From assembly GCA_050288165.1 (NCBI GenBank), contig JBNKDG010000006.1:62001-126000 (forward strand): a stretch of 64,000 nt of DNA. The letters run 5' to 3'. The stretch's first letter is position 1. Every line of letters starts with the position of its first letter. The notes under the pieces are model-generated. The model was not told where the DNA came from. It did no database searches and worked only from the letters and a program-made list of their open reading frames with translations. This stretch comes from JAPHTQ01 sp050288165. GTDB taxonomy: Bacteria > Pseudomonadota > Gammaproteobacteria > Thiohalomonadales > Thiohalomonadaceae. The position numbers and the translations under genes were made by a program. This document shows positions 16,726 to 26,100 of this stretch, in pieces.

Positions 16726-16793
16726 ATATGTCTGTCACGGCACCGCATGACCGGGCCGAGAGGTAAAAACCATCAACAGAGGAGATAAGCACA

Positions 16794-18314
16794 ATGATTT
16801 ACGGAGCCCCCGGCACAGCCGACGCCAAAATTAAGTACAAGGATCACTACGACAACTTCATCGGTGGCAAGTGGGTACCGCCGATTAAGGGCGAATACTT
16901 CGACGTCATCACCCCCGTCAACGGTCAGGTCTACACCAAAACCGCCCGTTCCGGCGCGGAGGATATCGAGCTGGCGCTGGACGCCGCTCACGCCGCCGCA
17001 GACGCCTGGGGCAAAACCTCACCGACTGACCGTTCCAACATCCTGCTCAAGATCGCCGATCGCCTGGAAGAGAATCTGGAAGTCCTGGCCTACGCCGAGA
17101 GCGTTGATAACGGCAAACCGATCCGCGAAACCCTGGCGGCGGACATACCGCTGACCATCGACCACTTCCGCTACTTCGCCGGCGCCCTGCGTGCGCAGGA
17201 AGGTGGTATCAGCGAGCTCGACGAGACCAGCATGGCCTACCACATCCACGAACCACTTGGCGTGGTCGGACAGATCATCCCGTGGAACTTCCCGATCCTG
17301 ATGGCGGCGTGGAAACTGGCCCCTGCCATCGGCGCCGGTAACTGCGTGGTACTGAAGCCCGCCAACGCCACCCCGATCAGCATCATGATTCTGGTCGAGT
17401 TGATCGCAGATCTGTTACCGCCCGGTGTACTGAATGTGGTCAACGGCTTTGGCCGCGAGGCCGGTATGCCATTGGCCAGCAGCAAACGCATCGCCAAGAT
17501 CGCCTTCACCGGTTCTACCAGTGTCGGCCGGGTTATCGCCCAGGCAGCTGCTAATAACCTGATCCCCGCCACGCTGGAGCTGGGCGGCAAGTCCCCCAAC
17601 ATCTTCTTCGAAGACGTGATGGATAAGGACGACGGTTTCCTCGACAAGGCGATCGAAGGTCTGGTGCTGTTTGCCTTCAACCAGGGTGAAGTCTGTACCT
17701 GTCCGAGTCGTGCCCTGATCCAGGAATCGATCTACGACAAGTTCATGGAACGTGTACTCAAGCGAGTCGAAGCCATCAAGCAGGGCAGCCCGCTCGATAC
17801 CGACACCATGATGGGTGCCCAGGCATCGCAGGAACAGCTGACCAAGATCCTCTCCTACATTGAGCTTGGCAAGGAAGAAGGTGCCGAGTGTCTCATCGGC
17901 GGCGAGCAGGCTCATCTGGGCGGCGATGTGGAAAGCGGTTTCTACGTGAAACCGACCCTGTTCAAGGGCCACAACAAAATGCGCATCTTCCAGGAAGAGA
18001 TCTTCGGCCCGGTACTGGCGGTCACCACCTTTAAAGACGAAGCGGAAGCACTGGAGATCGCCAACGACACCCTCTACGGTCTCGGTGCCGGTGTCTGGAC
18101 CCGCAACGGCAACCGCGCCTACCGCATGGGCCGTGGCATCAAGGCCGGTCGTGTCTGGACCAACTGCTACCACGCCTACCCGGCTCACGCCGCCTTCGGT
18201 GGTTACAAGGAGTCGGGGATCGGTCGTGAGACCCACAAGATGATGCTGGATCACTACCAGCAGACCAAAAATCTACTGGTCAGTTATAGCGAAGAGAAAC
18301 TCGGTTTCTTCTAA
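16794..18314 (+). CDS. NAD-dependent aldehyde dehydrogenase, ExaC/AldB type
   Basis: The 506-aa enzyme oxidises aldehydes (acetaldehyde or a related substrate) to acids. The catalytic Cys301 lies in GEVCTCPSR and the general base Glu262 in LELGGKSPN; the glycine-rich FTGSTSVG is at 238-245. The GEVCTCPSR form with a second cysteine and the N-terminal NFIGGKW are typical of the AldB/ExaC group. GAGGAG precedes the ATG. A hairpin follows the stop and then a DUF779 gene, the usual partner of this group. Confidence 0.93.
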   Translation: MIYGAPGTADAKIKYKDHYDNFIGGKWVPPIKGEYFDVITPVNGQVYTKTARSGAEDIELALDAAHAAADAWGKTSPTDRSNILLKIADRLEENLEVLAYAESVDNGKPIRETLAADIPLTIDHFRYFAGALRAQEGGISELDETSMAYHIHEPLGVVGQIIPWNFPILMAAWKLAPAIGAGNCVVLKPANATPISIMILVELIADLLPPGVLNVVNGFGREAGMPLASSKRIAKIAFTGSTSVGRVIAQAAANNLIPATLELGGKSPNIFFEDVMDKDDGFLDKAIEGLVLFAFNQGEVCTCPSRALIQESIYDKFMERVLKRVEAIKQGSPLDTDTMMGAQASQEQLTKILSYIELGKEEGAECLIGGEQAHLGGDVESGFYVKPTLFKGHNKMRIFQEEIFGPVLAVTTFKDEAEALEIANDTLYGLGAGVWTRNGNRAYRMGRGIKAGRVWTNCYHAYPAHAAFGGYKESGIGRETHKMMLDHYQQTKNLLVSYSEEKLGFF

Positions 18315-18342
18315 GTCCAGCGTTTATGTCACAGTGCTTTAC

Positions 18343-18367
18343 GGGGCGGGAAACCGCCCCGCTTTTT
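18343..18367 (+). terminator. Terminator-like hairpin between aldehyde dehydrogenase and DUF779 gene
   Basis: GGGGCGG-GAAA-CCGCCCC forms a perfect 7-bp stem followed by GCTTTTT. The ribosome binding site of the DUF779 gene (AAGGAG) begins three bases after the T run, so part of the transcripts may end here and the DUF779 gene be expressed at a lower level. Confidence 0.75.
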
Positions 18368-18380
18368 CAAGGAGTCAACC

Positions 18381-18794
18381 ATGGTCGATAAAGTCAGAGC
18401 CACTGAGGCAGCCCTGGAACTGATTGAAGTTCTGAAGCAAAAATACGGCGATGACCTGCTATTTCATCAATCGGGGGGATGCTGCGAAAACAGCGCAGCA
18501 AACTGTTTCCTGCCCAGCGAACTCACCATCGGCATCAACGATGAATATCTGGGTCATATCGGCGGTTGTCCCTTCTACATGAGCAAATCCCAGTACATGT
18601 ACTGGAAACACACTCAGCTGATTATCGATGTCATCGACGGTGACGGCAGTACCTTTTCCCTGGAAGGGTCATTGGGAAAAGTCTTCCATACCCGTTCACG
18701 GGTATTCAGTGAGCATGAGATGAAGGAACTCGGATTGGATACAAGCGTTGAGGCATCCTTGCCTGTTTGCCCGATGTCAGGGAGCGATAAATAA
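18381..18794 (+). CDS. DUF779 family protein
   Basis: A 137-aa member of the DUF779 family, which is regularly encoded beside ExaC/AldB-type aldehyde dehydrogenases. Family features seen are FHQSGGCCENSAANC with a Cys-Cys pair, the HIGGCPFYM segment, and a C-terminal half SLEGSLGKVFHTRSRVF. The cysteines could bind a metal or take part in redox chemistry, but the function is not known to me. Translation starts at an ATG with AAGGAG just after the hairpin that follows the dehydrogenase gene. Confidence 0.88.
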   Translation: MVDKVRATEAALELIEVLKQKYGDDLLFHQSGGCCENSAANCFLPSELTIGINDEYLGHIGGCPFYMSKSQYMYWKHTQLIIDVIDGDGSTFSLEGSLGKVFHTRSRVFSEHEMKELGLDTSVEASLPVCPMSGSDK

Positions 18795-18799
18795 CTGGC

Positions 18800-19315
18800 T
18801 TAGGCAGCGCCGCCATTCCCTCCCATGGGGCCGCCCGCAGATGAAGCCTTGCTGCGTTCCATCGCCTGCTGTGCCAAATAGCTTGCACCGAAGCGTTTGA
18901 CGTTCTCCCTCTCATCATCGAACTGGCCGTAGTGGCGTTCTTCATCCATGACCAGATCTTCAAACAGTTTTTTGGTCGATGAGTCGGCGTGTTTTGAGCA
19001 TTCCAACGCAAATTCGTTATACATTTTGATTGCATCCTGCTCGGACTGATCAGCCCACTCCAGCATCGCCATGACGTCCTGAATCGGCTTAACCTCTTCG
19101 GCTGCCTGCATCACAACATCGCCCTTGAGGAACAGGATTCGGTCGGCCAGACGTTCGATGTGCATCATCTCTTCGATGGCGGTGCGCTTGAACAGGGCTG
19201 AAAGCAGTTCAATGCCCTGATCGTCACAGTGAAAATGGAAATACATGTACTGGTGGACCGCAGAAAGCTCGTCCGCCACTGCTTTGTTCAGTAACTCGAC
19301 ACTCTTTTCGTACAT
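18800..19315 (-). CDS. Bacterioferritin-like ferritin
   Basis: A 171-aa four-helix ferritin that oxidises and stores iron. The di-iron ligands are all present: Glu16, Glu49 and His52 in EEMMH, Glu92, and Glu125 and His128 in DEERHYG. The C-terminal 20 residues are a Gly/Ala-rich tail. No haem-binding methionine is evident at the usual place. GAGGTG lies nine bases before the ATG. The gene is convergent with the DUF779 gene, five bases away. Confidence 0.93.
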   Translation of the reverse strand: MYEKSVELLNKAVADELSAVHQYMYFHFHCDDQGIELLSALFKRTAIEEMMHIERLADRILFLKGDVVMQAAEEVKPIQDVMAMLEWADQSEQDAIKMYNEFALECSKHADSSTKKLFEDLVMDEERHYGQFDDERENVKRFGASYLAQQAMERSKASSAGGPMGGNGGAA

Positions 19316-19486
19316 CTGGATTACACCTCATTACGCACTAGTGGTTATCCCTCGAAGCTTAGAGAATACCTCATCTATTTCGGGAATGAGAACAATCAGG
19401 GCTGACTGGCCAATTTCGCCCACGATTGGTGCAATTTTGCACATATTTGGTACCTTATAGACCTCGTCTCAGAGGAGAGTTTTACG

Positions 19487-19714
19487 ATGTGTATGGGAAT
19501 CTACGCGGCGCTGCTGGCATTGCTCCTGTTCTATAGCGACTATGTGCTGGAGCAGTATGCGTTGTCCTCCTCGTCAGGAAACAGCGAATGGATGGTGGTT
19601 GCGTTGGGCTGGGAAATCCTGCCGACAATCTGGCCGGTCATTCTGCTGATGATGGTCGCAGCCAGCGCCGTAACGCTCTTTGTCGCTCGCCGTTTGAGCA
19701 GAAAAGTGAGCTGA
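19487..19714 (+). CDS. Small two-helix membrane protein
   Basis: A 75-aa protein with hydrophobic helices at about residues 4-18 and 42-66, and a basic C-terminus (ARRLSRKVS), consistent with both ends in the cytoplasm. GGAG lies about nine bases before the ATG. I do not recognise a family. It stands alone between ferritin and the DUF2959 gene. Confidence 0.65.
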   Translation: MCMGIYAALLALLLFYSDYVLEQYALSSSSGNSEWMVVALGWEILPTIWPVILLMMVAASAVTLFVARRLSRKVS

Positions 19715-19819
19715 TGGGCCTGGGCATAACCTCCGAAATATTGTCTTGAGTGCCCTATACCGAATGTTTACACTGGCTCAAGTCTAGTAGTCGTACCCTC
19801 ATTACCTGAAAGGCTCGTC

Positions 19820-20470
19820 ATGAAGATATCGTCCCTCACCCGCCTGGCTGTCGTGGCTGCACTGTTCACAAGTGGCTGTTCCACCGTCTACTACAACACC
19901 ATGGAAACTTTCGGTGTGCATAAGCGCGATATTCTTGCCGACCGGGTACAGGAGGCGCGTGATGCGCAGGTGGAGTCCAAGGAGCAATTCAAATCAGCCC
20001 TGGATCGCTTTAGTAAGGAGCTGAATTTCTCCGGTGGTGATCTGGAAGACAAATACAATGCGCTTAACGATGAGTACGAACTGAGTGAAAAGCGCGCAAA
20101 GGAAGTCTCTAACCGCATTGAGAAAGTTGAGTCTGTAGCCGATGCTCTGTTCAAGGAATGGAAAGAGGAGTTGGGACAGTACACCAATGTCTCCATGCGC
20201 CGTACCAGTGAGAAACAAATGGCGCAGACAAAAAGTCATTACAACAAGCTGCTCAAGGCGATGAAACGGGCAGAGTCAAAAATGAAACCAGTTCTGGCGG
20301 CATTCAAGGATCAGGTACTGTTTCTCAAGCACAACCTGAATGCACGTGCCATTGCATCGCTGAAAGGCGAACTGGCCAACATCGAAGGTAACGTTTCACG
20401 ACTGATCAAGGAAATGGAAACTTCCATCAAGGAAGCCAATGCCTTCATCTCCAATATGTCTGAAAAATAA
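19820..20470 (+). CDS. DUF2959 family lipoprotein
   Basis: The 216-aa protein has a lipoprotein signal with lipobox FTSGC (Cys20) and a long, almost entirely helical mature part rich in Lys and Glu. Coiled coils are likely at about 75-115 and 180-212. The YNTMETFGVHKRDILADRV segment after the lipobox is characteristic of DUF2959, a gammaproteobacterial periplasmic family without known function. AAGG precedes the ATG. Confidence 0.88.
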   Translation: MKISSLTRLAVVAALFTSGCSTVYYNTMETFGVHKRDILADRVQEARDAQVESKEQFKSALDRFSKELNFSGGDLEDKYNALNDEYELSEKRAKEVSNRIEKVESVADALFKEWKEELGQYTNVSMRRTSEKQMAQTKSHYNKLLKAMKRAESKMKPVLAAFKDQVLFLKHNLNARAIASLKGELANIEGNVSRLIKEMETSIKEANAFISNMSEK

Positions 20471-20511
20471 CCCGTGAAGTGGCAACAATTAGCGCCGTGA
20501 CAGCAATGGGA

Positions 20512-20706
20512 TTAACTCGCCAGTCGATTCATTGCGTCAAGCTGTAGTTGCAGAGGTTCAAGCAGCGCGCTCCAGATGCCGCGGATAGCGACATCTTCAA
20601 CGGGATCTTCGTGAAGTGGTTCAGGGGAATCCACGACGGCTTTCACCTCTTCGATCTCACGTATTAATTCGGCGCGCGTAGTGTGATAGGTGTGTGTTCT
20701 ATCCAT
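20512..20706 (-). CDS. Small hypothetical acidic protein (64 aa)
   Basis: A 64-residue acidic, helical protein with no recognised family. CGGAGGAAT ends eight bases before the ATG, a strong ribosome binding site, which supports it as a real gene. It lies between the DUF2959 gene (convergent) and rsmJ (same strand, 158 bases upstream). Confidence 0.6.
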   Translation of the reverse strand: MDRTHTYHTTRAELIREIEEVKAVVDSPEPLHEDPVEDVAIRGIWSALLEPLQLQLDAMNRLAS

Positions 20707-20864
20707 GATTAAATTCCTCCGTTTTTATTTGCTGTAGTGCTCTATCCGCGTTATTCGGTTCCTGCCAGGAACTCTATTTGCAGTTTCATTTTAGTAGTTA
20801 TCGTGAATTACACACGCCTTGCCTTAATTTAATATTAATTTAACAAATGTGACGTCTATGCGGC

Positions 20865-21629
20865 CTATGACATTGCCGCTTTCACATACACATCAAACCG
20901 ATGTTTCTTGCTCTCAATGCTCATGCTCGGTTTTGTCTCCGCCAGAAATGGCGCGGAATCTGGACGTTTGACCACCACCCGTTTTTTAGCAATACGTAAC
21001 GCTGCAGGTAGCAGTGCATCAGAATCAGGATCAACGCCAAGTATTTGCTGTAGCAGGCGCATCTCCTTCTTTACCAGCGCAGTCTTGTTACGATGCGGAA
21101 ACATGGGGTCTAGATAAACAACGTCAGGAAAGTCCTTTTCGTTCCGTGCACTCATCCATTCAACGGCATCAGCATGGACCAGCCTCAGACGCTCGCCGAT
21201 CCAGAGACCAATCTCCTCATCATCCTTTGCCCGGTTGAGGCCGTCTTCCAGTAGTGCGGCAACCACCGGCGAGCGTTCGATCAGGGTGACCATGCAACCT
21301 AGCGAAGCCAGCACAAAGGCATCTCGGCCCAGTCCGCCGGTGGCATCGACCACATCGGGATTGGCGCCGCCCTTGAGGCCGACTGCCTTGGCGATGGGCT
21401 GCCCTCTTCCACCGCCAAAGCGGCGGCGATGCCCGACCGCACCACCGACAAAGTCGACGAAGACGGCACCGGCTTTAAGGTCTTCCTGATTGATCAATTG
21501 CAGATGTTTGTGAGTAAGTTGGAGTTGGAACTTCGCTTCGCCATATGGCAATTCCCAGCGCTCGGCGAGCGCCCTGGCCTCTTCCTCGCGCTGTGGATCG
21601 AGGGCTGTAACAGCGACGGATTTACTCAT
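20865..21629 (-). CDS. rsmJ: RsmJ, 16S rRNA m2G1516 methyltransferase
   Basis: RsmJ (YhiQ) methylates G1516 of 16S rRNA. The protein has the SAM-binding motif DATGGLGRDAFVLAS and the catalytic-type motif YLDPMFPHR. The start MSKSVAVTALDPQ is chosen: its ATG overlaps the TGA of the preceding gene (ATGA), giving 254 aa, the usual length. A start 26 codons earlier would lie wholly inside the upstream gene. Confidence 0.92.
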   Translation of the reverse strand: MSKSVAVTALDPQREEEARALAERWELPYGEAKFQLQLTHKHLQLINQEDLKAGAVFVDFVGGAVGHRRRFGGGRGQPIAKAVGLKGGANPDVVDATGGLGRDAFVLASLGCMVTLIERSPVVAALLEDGLNRAKDDEEIGLWIGERLRLVHADAVEWMSARNEKDFPDVVYLDPMFPHRNKTALVKKEMRLLQQILGVDPDSDALLPAALRIAKKRVVVKRPDSAPFLAETKPSMSIESKKHRFDVYVKAAMS

Positions 21630-22897
21630 GCGCGAAACTGGAACAGTAGCGTCACCGCGACCACCGCTGCGATCACCGCCACCACATCGGCAGTGAGCGC
21701 GGCCCACAGGGCGTGGCGCAGCCGCTTGATCTGTACCGCGCCGAAGTAGACAGCGATGACGTAGAAGGTCGTCTCGGTGGACCCCTGCAGGGTGGAGACG
21801 AGGTAGCCGGTGTAGCTGTCGGGTCCGATATTGGGGTCATTGATGATCGAGGCGGCGACGCCGTAGGCACCGGAGCCGGAGAGTGGTCGCAGCAGCGCCA
21901 TCGGCAACGCCTCGGCGGGCATCCCAAGTGGTGCGGTGATGCTGCCGATGGCGTGGACCAGGATATCCAGCGCACCGCTGGCGCGGAACATCCCCACCGC
22001 AACGAGAATGGCAACCAGATAGGGAATGATGCGGATCGCCACCTGGAAACCCTCTTTTGCCCCTTCGACAAAGACTTCGTAGATCGCCACTTTGCGCCAG
22101 AGGCCGAAGCTGAGGAAGCCGAGCATCAGACCGGGCAGAATCCACGGTGCGATCGCCTTGCCGTAAAGCAGGGTCATCGGCACCAGTGCGGCCAGCAGGC
22201 CGAGGGCAAGGAAGGTGACCCACAGCGGATAGGCGCCATGGCTTTCGATATCGCTCGCACCGCTATCTGCCTGGATCGCCGCGGTGGCGTTCTCCAGTGG
22301 GAAGAAGCGGCGATAGAAAAAGGCTGCCGCAATAGCCACCAGGGTGGAACAGGCGGTGGCGAACAAGGTGGTGGGCAGGATGCCCGCCGGGTCCAGCGAA
22401 CCCGCCGAGGCTCGCAGGGCGATCATCCCCGTGGGCAGCAGGGTGACGCCGGAGGTGTTGATCGCCAGAAACAGCACCATGGCATTGCTGGCAGTGCCCT
22501 TGTGAGGGTTGAGCTTGTCCAGTTCCTGCATGGCGCGGATGCCGAACGGAGTGGCGGCGTTGCCGAGGCCGAGGGCGTTGGCGGAGATATTGAGGATCAT
22601 CGCCCCCATCGCCGGATGCTCTGGCGGCACCTCGGGGAAGAGCCTGACCATCAGTGGCCGAATCAGACGCGCCAGGATGGTGAGCATGCCGCCCTCTTCA
22701 GCCACCTTCATCAGGCCGAGGAACAGGGTCATGACACCGACCAGACCGATGGCCAGTGTGACCGCTCCGGAGGCCGACTCTACCATCGCCGTCGAAAGCG
22801 CATCCATCGGTGAGATGTCACCTGCCGTGCCGAACAACTGTTTCCAGGCCGCGACGACAAAGGCGATCAGGACGATGGCGAAGAAGATCAGGTTCAA
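21626..22897 (-). CDS. SpmA-SpmB-like nucleoside recognition domain membrane protein
   Basis: A 423-aa protein with about ten membrane helices. Two Gate/nucleoside-recognition repeats are joined: the first includes NISANALGLGNAATPFGI and TSGVTLLPTG, the second the LLRPLSGSGAYG and TLQGSTETTFYV motifs. These correspond to the spore maturation proteins SpmA and SpmB of Firmicutes, fused as in many Proteobacteria. The transported substrate is unknown. It overlaps rsmJ by four bases. Confidence 0.88.
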   Translation of the reverse strand: MNLIFFAIVLIAFVVAAWKQLFGTAGDISPMDALSTAMVESASGAVTLAIGLVGVMTLFLGLMKVAEEGGMLTILARLIRPLMVRLFPEVPPEHPAMGAMILNISANALGLGNAATPFGIRAMQELDKLNPHKGTASNAMVLFLAINTSGVTLLPTGMIALRASAGSLDPAGILPTTLFATACSTLVAIAAAFFYRRFFPLENATAAIQADSGASDIESHGAYPLWVTFLALGLLAALVPMTLLYGKAIAPWILPGLMLGFLSFGLWRKVAIYEVFVEGAKEGFQVAIRIIPYLVAILVAVGMFRASGALDILVHAIGSITAPLGMPAEALPMALLRPLSGSGAYGVAASIINDPNIGPDSYTGYLVSTLQGSTETTFYVIAVYFGAVQIKRLRHALWAALTADVVAVIAAVVAVTLLFQFRA

Positions 22898-22995
22898 ATC
22901 TATTTTCCGTTTTGACGAGCTGTGCGCAGCTTATCACACCTGTGTGCAGTGGCGATTTTGATAGAGCCGGGCTATGGTGTGTGGAGAAATAATTT

Positions 22996-23134
22996 GAAGC
23001 AGCCTCAAAAATGCTGTGCTCGCTGATACGGTGTTAAAACTGGACTCAAAATGCTCATTGACTACGTGTCAACTCCGCTTTTTCGTCCATTTTTGCCTTG
23101 TCTCAGCTTCGCTCGCTATTCTTGAGTCCACTTC
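22996..23134 (+). repeat. 139-bp dispersed repeat with terminal inverted repeats, copy 1
   Basis: This element is 139 bp long and matches, in opposite orientation, the 139-bp element at 33224-33362. The ends GAAGCAGCCTCAA and TTGAGTCCACTTC are imperfect inverted repeats. A conserved core ATGCTCATTGACTACGTG is identical in both copies. It lies 29 bases upstream of nifJ and supplies a spurious in-frame N-terminal extension to that gene. Confidence 0.8.
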
Positions 23135-23163
23135 AACCTCCAGGTGGTATCAAGGGAGCACGC

Positions 23164-26100
23164 ATGACACGTAGAACGATTACCTTGGATGGCAACGAAG
23201 CCGCTGCCCACATTGCCCACCTCACCAACGAAGTTGTCGCCATCTACCCCATCACCCCCGCCTCACCGATGGGTGAATTTGCCGATGCATGGTCTGCACA
23301 GGGTAAGGCCAATATCTGGGGCTCGGTGCCGCAGGTGGTCGAGCTACAGAGTGAAGGCGGTGCCGCCGGCACCATTCACGGCGCGCTACAGACCGGCGCC
23401 CTGACCACCACCTTTACCGCCTCTCAAGGGCTGCTGTTGATGTTGCCCAACATGTACAAGATCGCCGGTGAACTGACGCCGACCGTCTTCCACATCGCCG
23501 CCCGTTCCCTCGCGGCGCAGGCGCTCTCCATCTTCTGCGATCATAGTGACGTTATGTCCGCCCGCATGACCGGCTTTGCCATGCTGGCCTCCAACTCGGT
23601 GCAGGAGGTGATGGACATGGCGTTGATCGCTCAGGCCGCGACGCTGGAAAGCCGGGTGCCGGTACTACACTTCTTCGACGGTTTCCGTACCTCCCATGAG
23701 ATCGCCAAAATCGAAGAGGTGGACGAGAAAACCATTCGCGCCATGATCGACGACGAACTGGTCGCCGCACACCGTCGCCGTGCCCTTAACCCGGAACACC
23801 CGGTGATCCGCGGTACCTCACAAAACCCCGACGTCTACTTCCAGGGTCGCGAAAGCGTCAATCCTTTTTATAGCGAGATGCCCGGCATCGTGCAGGCGTG
23901 CATGGATCGTTTCGCCAAACTGACCGGTCGCCAGTACCGTCTTTATGATTATCACGGTGCCAAGGATGCAGAACGGGTCATTATTCTGATGGGCTCCGGT
24001 GCGGAAACGGCGCAGGAGACGGTGGACCATCTGCTGGCGCAGGACGAGAAGATCGGTCTGCTCAAGGTGCGTCTCTACCGTCCCTTCGACGCGAAAATGT
24101 TTATCGATGCCCTGCCCGCTTCGGTGCAATCCATTGCGGTGCTGGATCGCACCAAAGAGCCGGGTAGCGACGGCGAGCCGCTCTATAAAGATGTACTGAC
24201 TGCCATTGCTCAGACAGTAGCGGATGGCACCGCGCCGTTTACCTCAATACCGCGCATTATCGGCGGACGTTACGGTCTCTCCTCCAAGGAGTTCACACCG
24301 GGCATGGTCAAAGCCGTGTTTGATGAACTACTGGCCGAGAAACCGAAGAACAACTTCACCATCGGCATTCATGACGATGTCAGCCACACCAGCCTGGCCT
24401 GGGATGCCGCATTCCGTACCGATGCATCGAAGAAGGCGGTGAGCGCCCTCTTCTATGGCCTAGGTGCCGACGGCACCGTCAGTGCCAACAAAAACTCGAT
24501 CAAGATCATCGGCGAATGCACCGATCTGCATGCCCAAGGCTATTTCGTCTACGACTCGAAAAAATCCGGTGCGATCACCGTCTCGCACCTGCGCTTCGGC
24601 CCGGAGCCAATCCACTCTCCCTATCTTATCGGTGACAACGAGGCACGATTTGTCGGCTGTCACCAGAGCGTGTTCCTTGAGCGCTACGACATGCTCGACA
24701 AGGCGGCGGAGAATGGCGTATTCCTGCTCAACACCACGGCGCCCGTCGATACAGTGTGGGCGACTCTGCCGCGCAAGATGCAGCAGCAGATCATCGACAA
24801 GAAACTGCGCTTCTATGTGATCGATGCCTATAAGGTCGCCGACGAGAACGGTATGGGCATGCGTATCAACACCATCATGCAAACCTGTTTCTTTGCTATC
24901 TCCGACATCCTGCCACAGGCCGAGGCGCTTGCCTCAATCAAGGATGCGGTGGAGAAGACATACGGCAAAAAGGGCAAGAAGCTGGTGGAGATGAACTTCC
25001 GTGCCATCGATGCCTCGGTGGCCAATCTGTATCAGGTAAAGGTACCCGCCAAAGCCGATAGTACCTTCGAGCGTCCGCCAGTGGTTCCTGCCAACGCGCC
25101 GGATTTCGTCCAGAAAGTCACCGCACCGATCATTGGCGGTCATGGCGATGCGCTGCCGGTAAGTATGTTGCCTTTCGACGGCACCTATCCCAGCGCCACC
25201 ACCCAGTGGGAGAAACGGAATATCGCGCTGGAGATCCCTGAGTGGGACGAAGAACTCTGCATCCACTGCGGCAAATGTCCCTTCGTCTGTCCGCACGGTG
25301 TCATTCGCAGCAAGGTCTTCGATCCGGCATTGGCGAAGAAGGCACCCAAGACCTTTAAACATGTACCGGTGAAAGGTAAGGAGTTTCCCGAAGGCTGGCA
25401 CATCAGCTATCAGGTGGCCCCGGAAGATTGCACCGGTTGCGCACTGTGCGTCGATATCTGCCCGGTGAAGGATAAACAGGTACCAGGACGTCGCGCTCTC
25501 AATATGGTGCCGCAACCACCGCTACGCGAACAGGAGCGAGAAAACTGGGAATTCTTCCTTGAACTGCCCGAATACGATCGGCGCAAGCTGCGCACCAGCG
25601 TAATCAAGGAAGCGATGATCACTCAACCACTGTTTGAATTCTCCGGCGCCTGTTCCGGCTGCGGCGAAACACCTTATCTGAAACTGGCAAGCCAACTCTT
25701 CGGTGACCGTATGGTGATCGCTAATGCCACGGGATGTTCTTCGATCTACGGCGGCAACCTGCCGACCACACCGTGGGCGAAGAACTCTGATGGCCGCGGA
25801 CCAGCATGGAACAACTCCCTGTTCGAGGATAACGCCGAATTTGGCCTGGGTATGCGCGTCTCCATCGACAAACAGACCGAGCTGGCTAATGAGCAGTTGA
25901 TGAAGCTGAGAAATGAACTGGGCGACGCGATGGTCGAAGCATTGATCAACGCCGACCAGAGCGACGAGACCGGTATCTACGATCAGCGCGAGCGGGTAAA
26001 GGCGCTGCTTAACAAGTTAAAGCGAGTCAAAAAGCCGGAAGCTCGGTTGTTGGAAAGCGTTGCCGACAACCTGGTGAAGAAGAGTGTCTGGATAGTTGGT

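Noticed and set aside
16751..16793. Possible riboswitch leader before the aldehyde dehydrogenase
   Set aside because: Only about 40 bases lie between the likely transcription start and the ATG, and no known riboswitch core is visible.
21630..21707. In-frame N-terminal extension of rsmJ
   Set aside because: It lies inside the upstream gene and is Gly/Arg-rich without family similarity; the ATGA overlap start is better.
21713..22813. A 366-codon open frame antisense to the SpmA-SpmB-like gene
   Set aside because: Its composition is Gly/Gln/Asp/Arg-rich shadow coding; the membrane protein on the other strand has clear family motifs.
23098..23163. In-frame N-terminal extension of nifJ
   Set aside because: The 22 codons lie in and just after the 139-bp repeat, and a proper ribosome binding site precedes the ATG at 23164.
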